From Thiohalomonas denitrificans (GTDB taxonomy: Bacteria; Pseudomonadota; Gammaproteobacteria; Thiohalomonadales; Thiohalomonadaceae): a stretch of DNA of 64,000 nt. Position numbers and translations under genes: made by a program. Shown here piece after piece: positions 22,264 through 33,246 of the stretch. The stretch is from contig NZ_FMWD01000001.1 in NCBI RefSeq assembly GCF_900102855.1, positions 448,766 to 512,765 of the forward strand. Direction: 5' to 3'. Every line of letters begins with the position of its first letter. Position 1 is the first letter of the stretch. The notes below the pieces were generated by a model. The model searched no databases, was not told the origin of the DNA, and saw only the letters and a list, made by a program, of their open reading frames with translations.

Positions 22264-22890
22264 TCAGCTTCGGAGCTCGCGCTCCGCTTCACTGAGGCTC
22301 GCCTGGAACGAATCACGCCCAAACAGCCGTTCCGCATACGCCACCAGCGGTGCCGCCTGTTTTGGCAGGCTGATGTTGTAGGCCGGCAGACGCCACAACA
22401 GCGGTGCGAGACTGCAATCAACCAGCGAAAATTCATCGGCCATGAAAAACGGCTTTTGTTCGAAGACGGGACTGACCACCACGAGACTGTCCCTTATCTC
22501 CTTCCGTGCCTTGACGGCCGCTTTTTCGGGACCGTTTTCCAGTACATCGACGTAGCTGTAAAGGTCCTTCTCGATTCGGTAGAGCATCATCCGGTTGTTG
22601 GCCCTGGATACCGGGTCCACGGGCATCAGTGGCGGATGAGGGAAACGCTCGTCCAGGTATTCCATGATGATCTGGGAATGGTAAAGCACCAGATCACGGT
22701 CCACCAGAGTAGGGACCGAGTTGTAGGGATTCAGGTCAATCAGGTCTTCTGGCAGGTTGTTGAGATCGACATCGACGATGTCGACATTGATCCCCTTCTC
22801 CGCAAGGACGATTCTCACTCGATGACTATAGATATCATTGTCACCAGAGAATAGCGTCATAACGGAACGTCGGTTGGCGACCACCCCCAT
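22264..22890 (-). CDS. sspA: Stringent starvation protein A
   Basis: 208 residues. Glutathione S-transferase-fold protein that binds RNA polymerase and supports stress gene expression; it lacks transferase activity in E. coli. The N-terminal thioredoxin-like part begins at MTLFSGDNDIYSHRVRIVLAEKG and includes NPYNSVPTLVDRDL; the helical C-terminal part follows. A GGAG ribosome site supports the ATG at 22890; an internal ATG at residue 11 is the alternative. Downstream of petABC, a common arrangement in Beta- and Gammaproteobacteria. Confidence 0.94.
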   Translation of the reverse strand: MGVVANRRSVMTLFSGDNDIYSHRVRIVLAEKGINVDIVDVDLNNLPEDLIDLNPYNSVPTLVDRDLVLYHSQIIMEYLDERFPHPPLMPVDPVSRANNRMMLYRIEKDLYSYVDVLENGPEKAAVKARKEIRDSLVVVSPVFEQKPFFMADEFSLVDCSLAPLLWRLPAYNISLPKQAAPLVAYAERLFGRDSFQASLSEAERELRS

Positions 22891-23035
22891 GGGAAGTTCT
22901 CCTTGCTATCAAACGAACGGGGGTTTGGACTGCACGCCCAAACCCCTGGGTCAACCAATATGTGCGGCGCGCCGCGTTTTCAAGAAAACAGCGAGCCGGT
23001 CAGGCAGTATAGCACACCGGCCCGCAGTCCCGGCG

Positions 23036-23770
23036 TCAGTGGACGTCCCGCCAGTACTCTTTCTTCAACAGATAGGCGAAGACGAAGAACACGCCCAGGA
23101 AGCCCAATACCCACCAGCCGAGACGTTCACGCTCGGTACGAATCGGTTCCGCCATGTAGACCATGAAATTGGTCAGGTCAGCGGCGGCACGGTCGTACTC
23201 GGCCTCGGTCATGCTGCCCTCGGTAACCTGTTGGTAGCCGGTGATTACCTCGGTCTCCTCACCGCCGTGAACCACCTTCTCCAGGATGGGTTTTTTCAGA
23301 CCCTCCAGTTCCCACAGCACATGCGGCATACCGACATCCGGAAAAACGGCATTGTTGACGCCAAACGGCCGCGAATCATCGACATAAAAGGTACGGAAAT
23401 AGGTGTAGAGGTAGTCCGCACCCCGGGCACGGGCCAGCACCGACAGGTCCGGCGGTGCCGTGCCGAACCAGGTTTCGGCCTGGTCCGCAGACATGGCCAC
23501 GTTCATGGTTTCGCCCACCTTGTCAGTGGTGAACATCAGATTCTCCCGAACCTGCTCGTCACTCATTTCCAGGTCCCGAGCCATGCGATTGAAGCGCATA
23601 TACTGAGCCGAGTGGCAGCTCAGGCAGTAGTTGGCGAACAGCTGGGCACCGCGCTGCAGGGAGGCCTTGTCATGCAGGTCGATGGGGGCCTTGTCCAGCT
23701 GGACACCGCCGGCTGCGATGGTCAGTCCAGGCAGCGCCGCGATCAGTAGTGCATAGATAAACTTTTTCAT
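23036..23770 (-). CDS. petC: Cytochrome c1 of the bc1 complex
   Basis: 244 residues from ATG 23770. Carries electrons from the Rieske protein to soluble cytochrome c at the outer face of the inner membrane. Signal peptide at 1-20, haem c site CLSCH at 49-53, the distal methionine region FPDVGMPHVLWE, and a C-terminal membrane anchor (about 215-236) ending in basic residues. Start overlaps the petB stop by four bases. Confidence 0.96.
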   Translation of the reverse strand: MKKFIYALLIAALPGLTIAAGGVQLDKAPIDLHDKASLQRGAQLFANYCLSCHSAQYMRFNRMARDLEMSDEQVRENLMFTTDKVGETMNVAMSADQAETWFGTAPPDLSVLARARGADYLYTYFRTFYVDDSRPFGVNNAVFPDVGMPHVLWELEGLKKPILEKVVHGGEETEVITGYQQVTEGSMTEAEYDRAAADLTNFMVYMAEPIRTERERLGWWVLGFLGVFFVFAYLLKKEYWRDVH

Positions 23771-24987
23771 TGCGTCACCCTTTCCGGAACCGGCTTGTTC
23801 TTTTCCATCTTCGTGTAGATGGGCATCAGCAGGAAGAACGCGAAATAGATAGCCGTCGCAACCTGGGCGATAAACGTTTTGACCGGCGACGGCGCTTCCA
23901 TACCCAGGTAACCAAGCACGACGAAGGCAATCACAAACAGGGTCAGCATCGCCTTGAACTGCCAGCCGCGGTAGCGGATGGATTTGACCGGGTTGCGATC
24001 GAGCCATGGCAGGAAGAACAATATGACCACTGCGGCACCCATGGTGACCACACCCAGGAACTTGTCGGGAATGGCGCGCAGGATGGCGTAGAACGGCGTG
24101 AAGTACCAGACTGGCGCGATATGCAGCGGAGTCTTCAGCGGGTCGGCCGGCTCGAAGTTGGCATGTTCAAGGAAATAACCGCCCATCTCCGGCATGAAAA
24201 ACACCACAATGGAGAAGAACATCAGGAAAACGACGACGCCGACAATGTCCTTGACCGTGTAGTAGGGGTGGAACGGAATGCCATCTTTCGGGATGCCGTT
24301 CTCGTCCTTGTTCTTCTTGATTTCCACGCCGTCGGGGTTGTTGGAGCCGACTTCATGCAGGGCAAGGATATGGGCCGCGACCAGGGCAACCAGTACCAAC
24401 GGCACTGCGATGACATGGAAAGCAAAGAAGCGGTTCAGGGTCACGTCGGAAATCACGAAGTCACCACGAATCCACAGCGACAACTCATCGCCTACAATCG
24501 GGATCGCCCCGAACAGGGAGACGATCACCTGGGCGCCCCAATAGGACATCTGTCCCCAAGGCAGCAGATAACCAAAGAAGGCCTCGGCCATCAGCGCCAG
24601 GTAGATCAACATGCCGAAGATCCACAGCAGTTCCCGCGGCTGCTTGTATGAGCCGTAAATCAGCCCGCGGAACATGTGCAGATAGACAACCACGAAGAAG
24701 GCCGAGGCACCGGTCGAGTGTATGTAGCGGATCAGCCAGCCCCAGTTCACGTCGCGCATGATGTACTCGACAGAGCTGAAGGCGAGCGTCGCGTCGGGCT
24801 TGTAACTCATGGTCAGGAAGATGCCGGTGACAATCTGGATCACCAGTACCAGCAAGGCGAGAGAGCCGAAGAAATACCAGAAGTTGAAATTCTTCGGCGC
24901 ATAGTATTCGGAAAGGTGCTCTTTCCACATCTTGGAGGCCGGGAAGCGATCATCGACCCAGCCCATTACGCTGTTCATGACGCTCAT
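23767..24987 (-). CDS. petB: Cytochrome b of the bc1 complex
   Basis: 406 residues, a full-length (not split) cytochrome b with eight membrane helices. Quinol oxidation and reduction core of complex III. The paired haem-ligand histidines can be seen in IRYIHSTGASAFFVVVYLHMFRG and in FAFHVIAVPLVLVALVAAHILALHE. The PEWY-type loop is expected near FEPADPLKTPLHIAPVWYF, where it reads PVWYF rather than PEWYF. Start overlaps the petA stop. Confidence 0.96.
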   Translation of the reverse strand: MSVMNSVMGWVDDRFPASKMWKEHLSEYYAPKNFNFWYFFGSLALLVLVIQIVTGIFLTMSYKPDATLAFSSVEYIMRDVNWGWLIRYIHSTGASAFFVVVYLHMFRGLIYGSYKQPRELLWIFGMLIYLALMAEAFFGYLLPWGQMSYWGAQVIVSLFGAIPIVGDELSLWIRGDFVISDVTLNRFFAFHVIAVPLVLVALVAAHILALHEVGSNNPDGVEIKKNKDENGIPKDGIPFHPYYTVKDIVGVVVFLMFFSIVVFFMPEMGGYFLEHANFEPADPLKTPLHIAPVWYFTPFYAILRAIPDKFLGVVTMGAAVVILFFLPWLDRNPVKSIRYRGWQFKAMLTLFVIAFVVLGYLGMEAPSPVKTFIAQVATAIYFAFFLLMPIYTKMEKNKPVPERVTQ

Positions 24988-25580
24988 CAGGCTGCTCCCT
25001 TATCTTCACCCACCAGGATGCGGGTGTCACTCAGGTACATGTGCGGCGGCACCTCGAGGTTCAGCGGCGCAGGCACACCCGAGTACACGCGACCAGCCAG
25101 GTCGAACTTGGAACCGTGGCAGGGACAGAAAAAACCGCCTCTCCAGTCGTCGCCCAAATCGGCCGGCGCAATCTCCGGACGGTAGCTGGGCGCACAACCC
25201 AAGTGCGTGCAAATACCGATCATGACCAGGAACTCCGGCTTGATAGAGCGCTGGGGATTCTGGGCATACTCCGGCTGCTGCGGTTGCTCGGATGCCGGGT
25301 CACGCAATCTGTCGTTTATGGAAGGCAGATCATCGAGGTTGCGCTCGCTACGGCGAACGATCCAGACCGGTTTGCCGCGCCACTCATAGGTCACCATCTG
25401 GCCCGGTTCGAGCTTGCTTATGTCGGCTTCAACCGGGGCACCGGCTGCCTTGGCACGCGCGCTCGGCTGCATGGAAATTACAAAAGGGGCAGCTACAAAA
25501 CCCACACCCACTGCACCCGCGCCTGCGGTAACAGTGGTGAGGAACCGGCGCCGACCCCTGTCTACACCTTCAGTGCTCAT
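24987..25580 (-). CDS. petA: Rieske iron-sulfur protein of the bc1 complex
   Basis: 197 residues from ATG 25580 with a GAGAGG ribosome site. Holds the 2Fe-2S cluster that takes the first electron from quinol. Twin-arginine-like N-terminus (RGRRRFLT) and uncleaved membrane anchor at about 14-35, then cluster boxes CTHLGC (124-129) and CPCHG (152-156) with both Cys and His ligand pairs intact. The upstream region 25660-25690 is AT-rich and is the likely promoter area of petABC-sspAB. Confidence 0.96.
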   Translation of the reverse strand: MSTEGVDRGRRRFLTTVTAGAGAVGVGFVAAPFVISMQPSARAKAAGAPVEADISKLEPGQMVTYEWRGKPVWIVRRSERNLDDLPSINDRLRDPASEQPQQPEYAQNPQRSIKPEFLVMIGICTHLGCAPSYRPEIAPADLGDDWRGGFFCPCHGSKFDLAGRVYSGVPAPLNLEVPPHMYLSDTRILVGEDKGAA

Positions 25581-25764
25581 CAAGCCTCTCCCACTCGCTG
25601 GAAAGTTCAGTTAATCAACTCAAAGCAAAAAACCACCCACCGTCGGCGAGCGGTCAAGAAAATAGCAATATTCTATAATTGACCAACAGGCATTTTCCCC
25701 CATCGCCTAAATGAAGGTCAAGTTAGAGGTACCTCCATAGGGGGTAGTCGGACCCTTCAGGTAG

Positions 25765-26514
25765 TCAGACCGGGTTTGGCACATCGATGAAGCGGTGCTC
25801 AACCCCGAATTGTTCCGCCAGATGCCGCCCAAGGGCCTGGACGCCGTAGCGCTCGGTGGCGTGGTGACCGGCAGCGAAATAATCGATGCCGAGTTCCCTC
25901 GCAACGTGCACCGTCGGCTCGGAGATTTCACCGCTGATAAATGCATCGAGTCCCAGAGCGGCTGCGTCCGCCAGAAAACCTTGAGCTGCCCCGGTACACC
26001 AGCCGATGCGTTGCAGCTGCCGCTGCGCTCCGGGAATATGCAAGGGGACGTGATCCAGAGTGGTTTCCAGCCGCCGGGCCAACTCACTGGAGGCGATGGG
26101 CGTGTTCAGCACCGCGAAGTGGGCCAGATGATCACGCCCGAAGTGGCCGCCGGTCTCTAGACCCAGCATGGCTCCCAGGCGGGCGTTATTCCCCAATTCC
26201 GAATGCCCGTCGAGGGGGAGATGGTAAGCGAGCAGGCTAATCCCGGCGTCGATCAGGCAGCGAAGTCGCTGGTATTTCATGCCGATCACACGTGGATCTT
26301 CGCCTCTCCAGAAGTAGCCGTGATGAACAAGAAGAGCGTCCGCCCCGACCTCAGCGGCCTGCTCCAGCAATTCGCGACTGGCGGTGACGCCCGAAACGAG
26401 CGTATTGACCTCCTCCCTGCCCTGGACCTGCAACCCATTGGGGCAGTAGTCCTGGTAGTCGTCCACTGCAAGCAGATCATCGGTATAGGTGAGGATTTCG
26501 CTGAGTCGGGCCAT
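25765..26514 (-). CDS. NIF3 / YbgI family metal-binding hydrolase-like protein
   Basis: 249 residues, standard length for the short NIF3 type. Forms toroidal hexamers with two metal ions in known structures; proposed as a GTP cyclohydrolase I-like or DNA-related enzyme, with no settled role. The metal-binding LLVHHGYFWRGEDPR and the C-terminal FISGEISEPTVHVARELGIDYFAAGHHATERYGV motif are intact. GGGAG ribosome site supports ATG 26514. Divergent from the DegS-like gene. Confidence 0.9.
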   Translation of the reverse strand: MARLSEILTYTDDLLAVDDYQDYCPNGLQVQGREEVNTLVSGVTASRELLEQAAEVGADALLVHHGYFWRGEDPRVIGMKYQRLRCLIDAGISLLAYHLPLDGHSELGNNARLGAMLGLETGGHFGRDHLAHFAVLNTPIASSELARRLETTLDHVPLHIPGAQRQLQRIGWCTGAAQGFLADAAALGLDAFISGEISEPTVHVARELGIDYFAAGHHATERYGVQALGRHLAEQFGVEHRFIDVPNPV

Positions 26515-26639
26515 CGTTGTCTCCCTTTCTTTCAGGGTTTCATCCCAATTCGATTCAAAACGCAGTTGCCCCTGAATGCAGTGGTCATTTGCCGAAGAGG
26601 CGTTAGACTGTGGAACTCAAGTCCCAATGGGAGCCGCGC

Positions 26640-27806
26640 ATGAAGGGCTATAAACCGCTGTTGTTTCTGTTCCAGTCGATTACCGTAGGGCTTGCTGCTG
26701 CCTTTGTGGTCCTGATTTGGCATCCGGAACTGCTGGAAAACCAGACGGTGGTGGAGATCGTCGAAAGCACCACTTCGACCACCGTTTCTCCCGCAAGCGG
26801 TCCGGTATCCTACGCCGAAGCTGTCGCCCGCGCTGCCCCGGCCGTCGTCAATATCTACACGCGCAAGATCACAGCGGACGATCCCCATGGCATGTTCGAC
26901 GATCCGATATTCCGCCACTTTTTCGGTGACAGCTTCCAGGTACCACCTCGGGAGCGCCAGGAGTCATCGCTCGGTTCCGGGGTCATTGTCAACGCACGCG
27001 GCTATGTGCTGACCAACAACCATGTCATCGAAGACGCCGATACCATACGCGTGGCCCTGCGGGACGGGCGCAAGACAGACGCCGAAGTGGTCGGCGCCGA
27101 TCCGGAGGCGGACCTGGCGGTGCTCAAGATTGCCCTCGAGGACCTGCCAACGATAACCCTGGGTCGCTCCGAGGAGCTCCAGGTCGGCGATGTCCTGCTG
27201 GCCATTGGTAATCCGTTTGGTGTGGGTCAAACGGTGACGCTCGGAATCGCCAGTGCGACCGGACGCAACCAACTGGGCATCAACACCTTCGAGAATTTCA
27301 TCCAGACCGACGCGGCCATCAATCCGGGCAACTCCGGTGGTGCCCTCATAAACGCCACCGGCGAACTGGTCGGTATCAATACCGCCATCTTTTCCCGTAC
27401 CGGCGGCTCCCAGGGGATCGGCTTTGCCATTCCCATGACGCTCGCCAAGGGTAGTATGACCCAGATCATCGAGACCGGCCACGTCTCCCGCGGCTGGTTG
27501 GGCATCGAGATCCAGGAGATCACGGCCGAACTGGCGGAATCCTTCGGGCTGGAGAGTGAAAAAGGAGTCATTATTGCCGGCGTGCTGCGCGACGGACCGG
27601 CCTATCGCTCCGGTCTCAGACCAGGCGATGTCGTAACCGGAATCGGCAACGAGTCGATTACCGATCTGCGCGACGCACTCAACACCATCACCCGAGCCCA
27701 GCCCGGCGACCACATCCTCGTCCGGGGAACCCGCGATGGGCAGCCGTTCGAACTACAGGCAGAAGTCGCCGAACGGCCGCTGCAGACGACCTCCGAGGGA
27801 CGCTAG
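26640..27806 (+). CDS. degS: DegS-like periplasmic serine protease (HtrA family)
   Basis: 388 residues from ATG 26640 with a GGGAG ribosome site. Membrane-anchored trypsin-like protease that senses outer membrane protein stress and starts release of sigma-E. One N-terminal membrane segment at about 7-27 with no cleavage site, then the protease domain with catalytic histidine 128 (NNHVIED), aspartate 158 (EADLAVLK) and serine 232 (GNSGGAL), and a single PDZ domain at about 290-375. One PDZ domain plus an anchor argues for DegS (or AlgW) rather than DegP. The MucA/RseA partner is not in this window. Confidence 0.92.
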   Translation: MKGYKPLLFLFQSITVGLAAAFVVLIWHPELLENQTVVEIVESTTSTTVSPASGPVSYAEAVARAAPAVVNIYTRKITADDPHGMFDDPIFRHFFGDSFQVPPRERQESSLGSGVIVNARGYVLTNNHVIEDADTIRVALRDGRKTDAEVVGADPEADLAVLKIALEDLPTITLGRSEELQVGDVLLAIGNPFGVGQTVTLGIASATGRNQLGINTFENFIQTDAAINPGNSGGALINATGELVGINTAIFSRTGGSQGIGFAIPMTLAKGSMTQIIETGHVSRGWLGIEIQEITAELAESFGLESEKGVIIAGVLRDGPAYRSGLRPGDVVTGIGNESITDLRDALNTITRAQPGDHILVRGTRDGQPFELQAEVAERPLQTTSEGR

Positions 27807-27846
27807 TCCCAAAAACTGTCGGCTTTTGCGGTGCAACATCGCCGAC

Positions 27847-28926
27847 TTACCCGAGACTTTCACGCAAGGCTGCCAGGAAGGCCTCGTTCTCTTCCGGTGT
27901 GCCGACGGTCACCCGCAGGCACCCGGAAAGTGCCCCGCCTGCCGGGTTCAGGTTCTTGATGAGAACGCCCCGCGCCTGCAAACCGGCGAATACCGCATCG
28001 GCATCATCCGCCACGCGGAACAGGATAAAGTTGGCCGCTGAGGGACAAGGGGTTACGCCCTCGATACCACCCAGTGCCGAGGCCAGCCGGCCCCGTTCCT
28101 CGCGGATACGGGCGGTCTGCTCATCCAGTACCCCCATATGGCTCAGTGCGAATTCGCCACTGACCTGGGTCAGTACATTGATGTTGTAGGGCAGCCGAAC
28201 CTTGTCCAGTTCGCCGATCCACTCCCGCGGACCGGCGAGGAAGCCCAGACGCAGCCCCGCCAGTCCCAGCTTGGAGACGGTGCGCATCACCAGCAGGTTG
28301 TCCCACTCACCGAGGCGGCCCATGAAACTCTGTTCGGCAAATGCGTGATAGGCCTCATCCACCACCACCAGTCCGGGCGCGGCCTCGATAATCGCGACCA
28401 TATCCTCCGGGTCGAAAAGATTTCCCGTCGGGTTATTGGGGTAAGCCAGATAGACGATCGCGGGCTGATGTTGATCGATACCCTTCAGCATCGCGTCCCG
28501 ATTCAGGCCAAAATCCTCTTCCTGCAGCGGCACACCCACGTAATCCATTCCGGTGAAGGTGGCGATCATCCGGTACATGACGAAACCCGGTTCGGGGGCC
28601 AGTACCGTCCGTCCGGGGCCGCCCAGGGCCAGTGCCAGCATCTGGATGATCTCGTCCGAGCCGTTGCCGAGCAGCAGGTCCATCCCCGCCGGCACATCCA
28701 TCGTGGCCCGCAAACGATCGGTCAGATGGCGCGCCTTTGCATCCGGATAGCGGTTGAGCGGTACATCGCGTAACGCGTCCAGCCACTCCTCCAGGAGTTC
28801 CGGCGGCAGAGTGTAGGGATTTTCCATGGCGTCCAGCTTGATCAGCCTGCCGGGATCCGGCACCGGATAGGCATTGATGGCCCGAATCTCCGGCCGAATC
28901 CATTTGTCGATGAGTTCTTTTTTCAT
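27847..28926 (-). CDS. hisC: Histidinol-phosphate aminotransferase
   Basis: 359 residues from ATG 28926. PLP enzyme converting imidazole acetol phosphate to histidinol phosphate. The class I/II aminotransferase pattern is clear: NPYTLPPELLEEW at the N-terminus, NGSDEIIQ, NPNNPTGNLF, and the PLP lysine in RTVSKLGLAGLRLGF. A longer in-frame reading upstream is made of GC-rich repeat sequence and is rejected. Third gene of hisG-hisD-hisC. Confidence 0.94.
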   Translation of the reverse strand: MKKELIDKWIRPEIRAINAYPVPDPGRLIKLDAMENPYTLPPELLEEWLDALRDVPLNRYPDAKARHLTDRLRATMDVPAGMDLLLGNGSDEIIQMLALALGGPGRTVLAPEPGFVMYRMIATFTGMDYVGVPLQEEDFGLNRDAMLKGIDQHQPAIVYLAYPNNPTGNLFDPEDMVAIIEAAPGLVVVDEAYHAFAEQSFMGRLGEWDNLLVMRTVSKLGLAGLRLGFLAGPREWIGELDKVRLPYNINVLTQVSGEFALSHMGVLDEQTARIREERGRLASALGGIEGVTPCPSAANFILFRVADDADAVFAGLQARGVLIKNLNPAGGALSGCLRVTVGTPEENEAFLAALRESLG

Positions 28927-28936
28927 AACGTCGGTT

Positions 28937-29066
28937 TTAACCACGGGGGACACGGGGAGCACGGGGGACTTCAGTTTTTCGCTGCAGAGTACGGGAAGAA
29001 TGTTTTCTTGAGCAGTTTTCTTTATGGTCGAAAATTCCCCGTGTTCCCCGTGCACCCCGTGGTTAA
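28937..29066. repeat. Inverted pair of octad repeats between hisD and hisC
   Basis: Left arm 28937-28970 (TTAACCACGGGGGACACGGGG and on) and right arm 29034-29066 (ending CACCCCGTGGTTAA) are imperfect reverse complements about 30 bases long around a loop of roughly 63 bases. Each arm is a tandem of eight- to nine-base ACACGGGG-like units. The hisD stop codon TAA lies in the right arm and the left arm starts 11 bases before the hisC ATG, so the operon mRNA would hold a large hairpin exactly between the two genes. Confidence 0.85.
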
Positions 29067-30367
29067 TGTTTCTTTATCCGATATTCGGCCGATCGGGCAT
29101 GGGCGGTCAGGCCTTCGCCGCGGGCGAAGGTCGAAGCGATTTTCCCCATTTCCGAGGCACCCTCGGGAGAGAACATGAGGAGACTGGAGCGTTTCTGGAA
29201 GTCGTAGACGCCCAGGGGCGAGGAGAAGCGTGCCGTGCGCGATGTGGGCAGGACGTGGTTGGGTCCGGCACAGTAATCGCCCAGCGCCTCGGCCGTGTAA
29301 CGGCCCATGAAGATGGCTCCGGCATGTCGAATACGGGGCGCCATCGCCTCCGGATCGGCAACCGACAACTCCAGGTGCTCAGGGGCGATGAAGTTGGCCA
29401 CATCCACCGCCTCATCCATGTCCTTCACCTGTATGAATGCCCCGCGCGCTTCCAGAGAGGTGCGGATGATCTCCGCCCGCTCCATGGTGGGCAGGAGCCG
29501 TGCAATCGCTTCACCGACCCGGTCGAGAAAGGCGCCGTCGGGACACACCAGAATCGATTGGGCATCTTCATCGTGTTCGGCCTGGGAAAACAGGTCCATG
29601 GCAATCCAGTCCGGGTCCGTCTCCCCGTCACAGATCACCAGAATCTCGGAAGGCCCCGCGATCATGTCGATGCCGACCGTGCCGTAGACCATACCTTTGG
29701 CGGTCGCGACAAAGATGTTGCCGGGCCCGACGATCTTGTCCACTGCGGGCACGGTTTCGGTTCCATAGGCAAGGGCCGCAATGGCCTGGGCGCCCCCGAG
29801 AGCAAACACCCGGTCGACTCCGACCACCGCCGCTGCGGCAAGAACCAGATCGTTGATTTCGCCATCCGGCGTCGGCACCACCATGATCAGTTCACCGACT
29901 CCGGCCACCTTGGCGGGGATGCCGTTCATCAGAACCGATGACGGGTAAGCCGCCTTGCCGCCCGGCACATAGAGCCCGGCGCGCTCCAGCGGTGAGATCT
30001 GCTGCCCGAGCAGAGTGCCATCGGGCTCGGTATAGCTCCAGGATTCACCCTTCTGATGCTCGTGGTAAAGGCGAACACGGCTGGCGGAGAGTTCCAGCGC
30101 CTGGCGCTGCTCGGTGGAGATCGCCGCCAGTGCCTGTTCAAGCCTTTCCCTCGGGATCTCCAGGTCCCGGATGCTCTTCACATCCATCCGGTCCAGCCGG
30201 TTCGTCAACTCCACCAGCGCCGCATCGCCGCGCTCCCGAACCGCCTTCAGGATATCGCGGACAATCCCGTTGACCTTGTCATCAGAGACCCCTTCCCAGG
30301 AAAGCAGGGACTCCAACTCACTCCAGAAATCGGGTTGCTTCGTGTCGAACCTTCGGATATTCGGCAT
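29063..30367 (-). CDS. hisD: Histidinol dehydrogenase
   Basis: 434 residues from ATG 30367; a TTG four codons upstream is possible. Zinc enzyme carrying out the last two oxidations of histidine synthesis with NAD. Conserved blocks present: [47 protein letters not shown], the zinc-binding [10 protein letters not shown], and the [10 protein letters not shown] and [11 protein letters not shown] end motifs. The stop codon falls in an octad repeat arm. Confidence 0.96.
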   Translation of the reverse strand: MPNIRRFDTKQPDFWSELESLLSWEGVSDDKVNGIVRDILKAVRERGDAALVELTNRLDRMDVKSIRDLEIPRERLEQALAAISTEQRQALELSASRVRLYHEHQKGESWSYTEPDGTLLGQQISPLERAGLYVPGGKAAYPSSVLMNGIPAKVAGVGELIMVVPTPDGEINDLVLAAAAVVGVDRVFALGGAQAIAALAYGTETVPAVDKIVGPGNIFVATAKGMVYGTVGIDMIAGPSEILVICDGETDPDWIAMDLFSQAEHDEDAQSILVCPDGAFLDRVGEAIARLLPTMERAEIIRTSLEARGAFIQVKDMDEAVDVANFIAPEHLELSVADPEAMAPRIRHAGAIFMGRYTAEALGDYCAGPNHVLPTSRTARFSSPLGVYDFQKRSSLLMFSPEGASEMGKIASTFARGEGLTAHARSAEYRIKKH

Positions 30368-30388
30368 GGCTACTTTCAACTCGTGTTA

Positions 30389-30591
30389 TTAACCGCAAAG
30401 GCGCAAAGACCGCAAAGAACTGCCTCATGATGCTTTTCGATGGACGGCCTGGAGCCAAGCGGCGAGGATGCTAACGCTAGCAACATCAAACCCGAATAGA
30501 GTTCCTGAACATGGTGCGTATCACCGCTCGGCAACCGGGTTTGAAATAAAAACTTCGAGTCGCTCTTTGCGCTCTTGGCGTCTTTGCGGTT
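30389..30591. repeat. Inverted pair of GCAAAG repeats between hisG and hisD
   Basis: Left arm 30389-30420 (TTAACCGCAAAGGCGCAAAG and on) and right arm 30562-30591 (CTCTTTGCG then GTCTTTGCGGTT) are reverse complements made of GCAAAGNC-type units, with about 140 bases between them that hold no gene. Same architecture as the hisD-hisC pair but a different unit. The left arm lies 22 bases before the hisD ATG and the right arm about 15 bases after the hisG stop. Confidence 0.85.
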
Positions 30592-30605
30592 CGAACGAAT
30601 AGTTC

Positions 30606-32563
<1,958 letters not shown>

Positions 32564-32818
32564 TCAGTCGACCTTGAGCTTACTCGCCGTCGCCCATTGG
32601 GCCGGCGTGTAGCACTTGATATTAATCGCGTGGATCTCGCCGCTGGTGATCCGCTCGCCCAGTGTGGCGTAGATCATTTTCTGCTGTTCCACCATCGACT
32701 TCCCATCAAAAACGTCGCCAACGGCGGTGACGTCAAAGTGACTGCCATCGCCCTGGACGGTGACATCGACCCCCGGCAGCCCGGCTTCGATGAGATCTTT
32801 AACCGCTTCAGGTTCCAT
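32564..32818 (-). CDS. ibaG: BolA-like protein IbaG
   Basis: 84 residues from ATG 32818 with a GGAG ribosome site. Class II KH-like fold protein that binds Fe-S clusters with monothiol glutaredoxins. The family motif GDGSHFDVTAVGDVFDGKS and the histidine in GEIHAINIKCYTPAQW are kept. Located just before murA and after mlaB, as in E. coli. Longer upstream frame has no support. Confidence 0.93.
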   Translation of the reverse strand: MEPEAVKDLIEAGLPGVDVTVQGDGSHFDVTAVGDVFDGKSMVEQQKMIYATLGERITSGEIHAINIKCYTPAQWATASKLKVD

Positions 32819-32952
32819 AGTGACTCCAGCGTCGACAATAGCCGCCCATCTTAACGCGCGTCCGAAGGTCCTGTCATCTGTCCTACGACCGAGATGAGTA
32901 CGGCCGCATACTTTGCCCGGCAACGCCGCAGAAGCGGCGGGAGCCACGGCTC

Positions 32953-33246
32953 CTATTGCAGCAGCGGCTCCATGCCACTGGTGCGGGCAATCGCCCGCAT
33001 CTGTTCGGGGATCTGTTGAAAATGGAGCTCCAGATCGGCCTGCCGGGCCCTTCGCAGCCATTCCATCAGAAGCGTGACACCCGCGCTGTCGGACCGTGTC
33101 ACCCCTGAGAGGTCAATGACGAGAGCGCCACTGCCCGTTTTGAAAACCGAATCACTCTGCTTCAGGACATCGGTCACCGTTTCGAAGGTCAACTCCCCTT
33201 CCACCCGGCACGACCCGTCATCGACTTTGAAACGGCCGGTCATCAT
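32953..33246 (-). CDS. mlaB: STAS-domain protein MlaB
   Basis: 97 residues. Small cytoplasmic subunit of the MlaFEDB phospholipid transporter that stabilises the ATPase MlaF. STAS pattern is clear: a central strand LVIDLSGVTRSDSAGVTLLMEWL with the conserved aspartate-serine. Overlaps the mlaC stop by four bases, so it belongs to the mla operon. The 134 bases between it and ibaG show no gene. Confidence 0.9.
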   Translation of the reverse strand: MMTGRFKVDDGSCRVEGELTFETVTDVLKQSDSVFKTGSGALVIDLSGVTRSDSAGVTLLMEWLRRARQADLELHFQQIPEQMRAIARTSGMEPLLQ

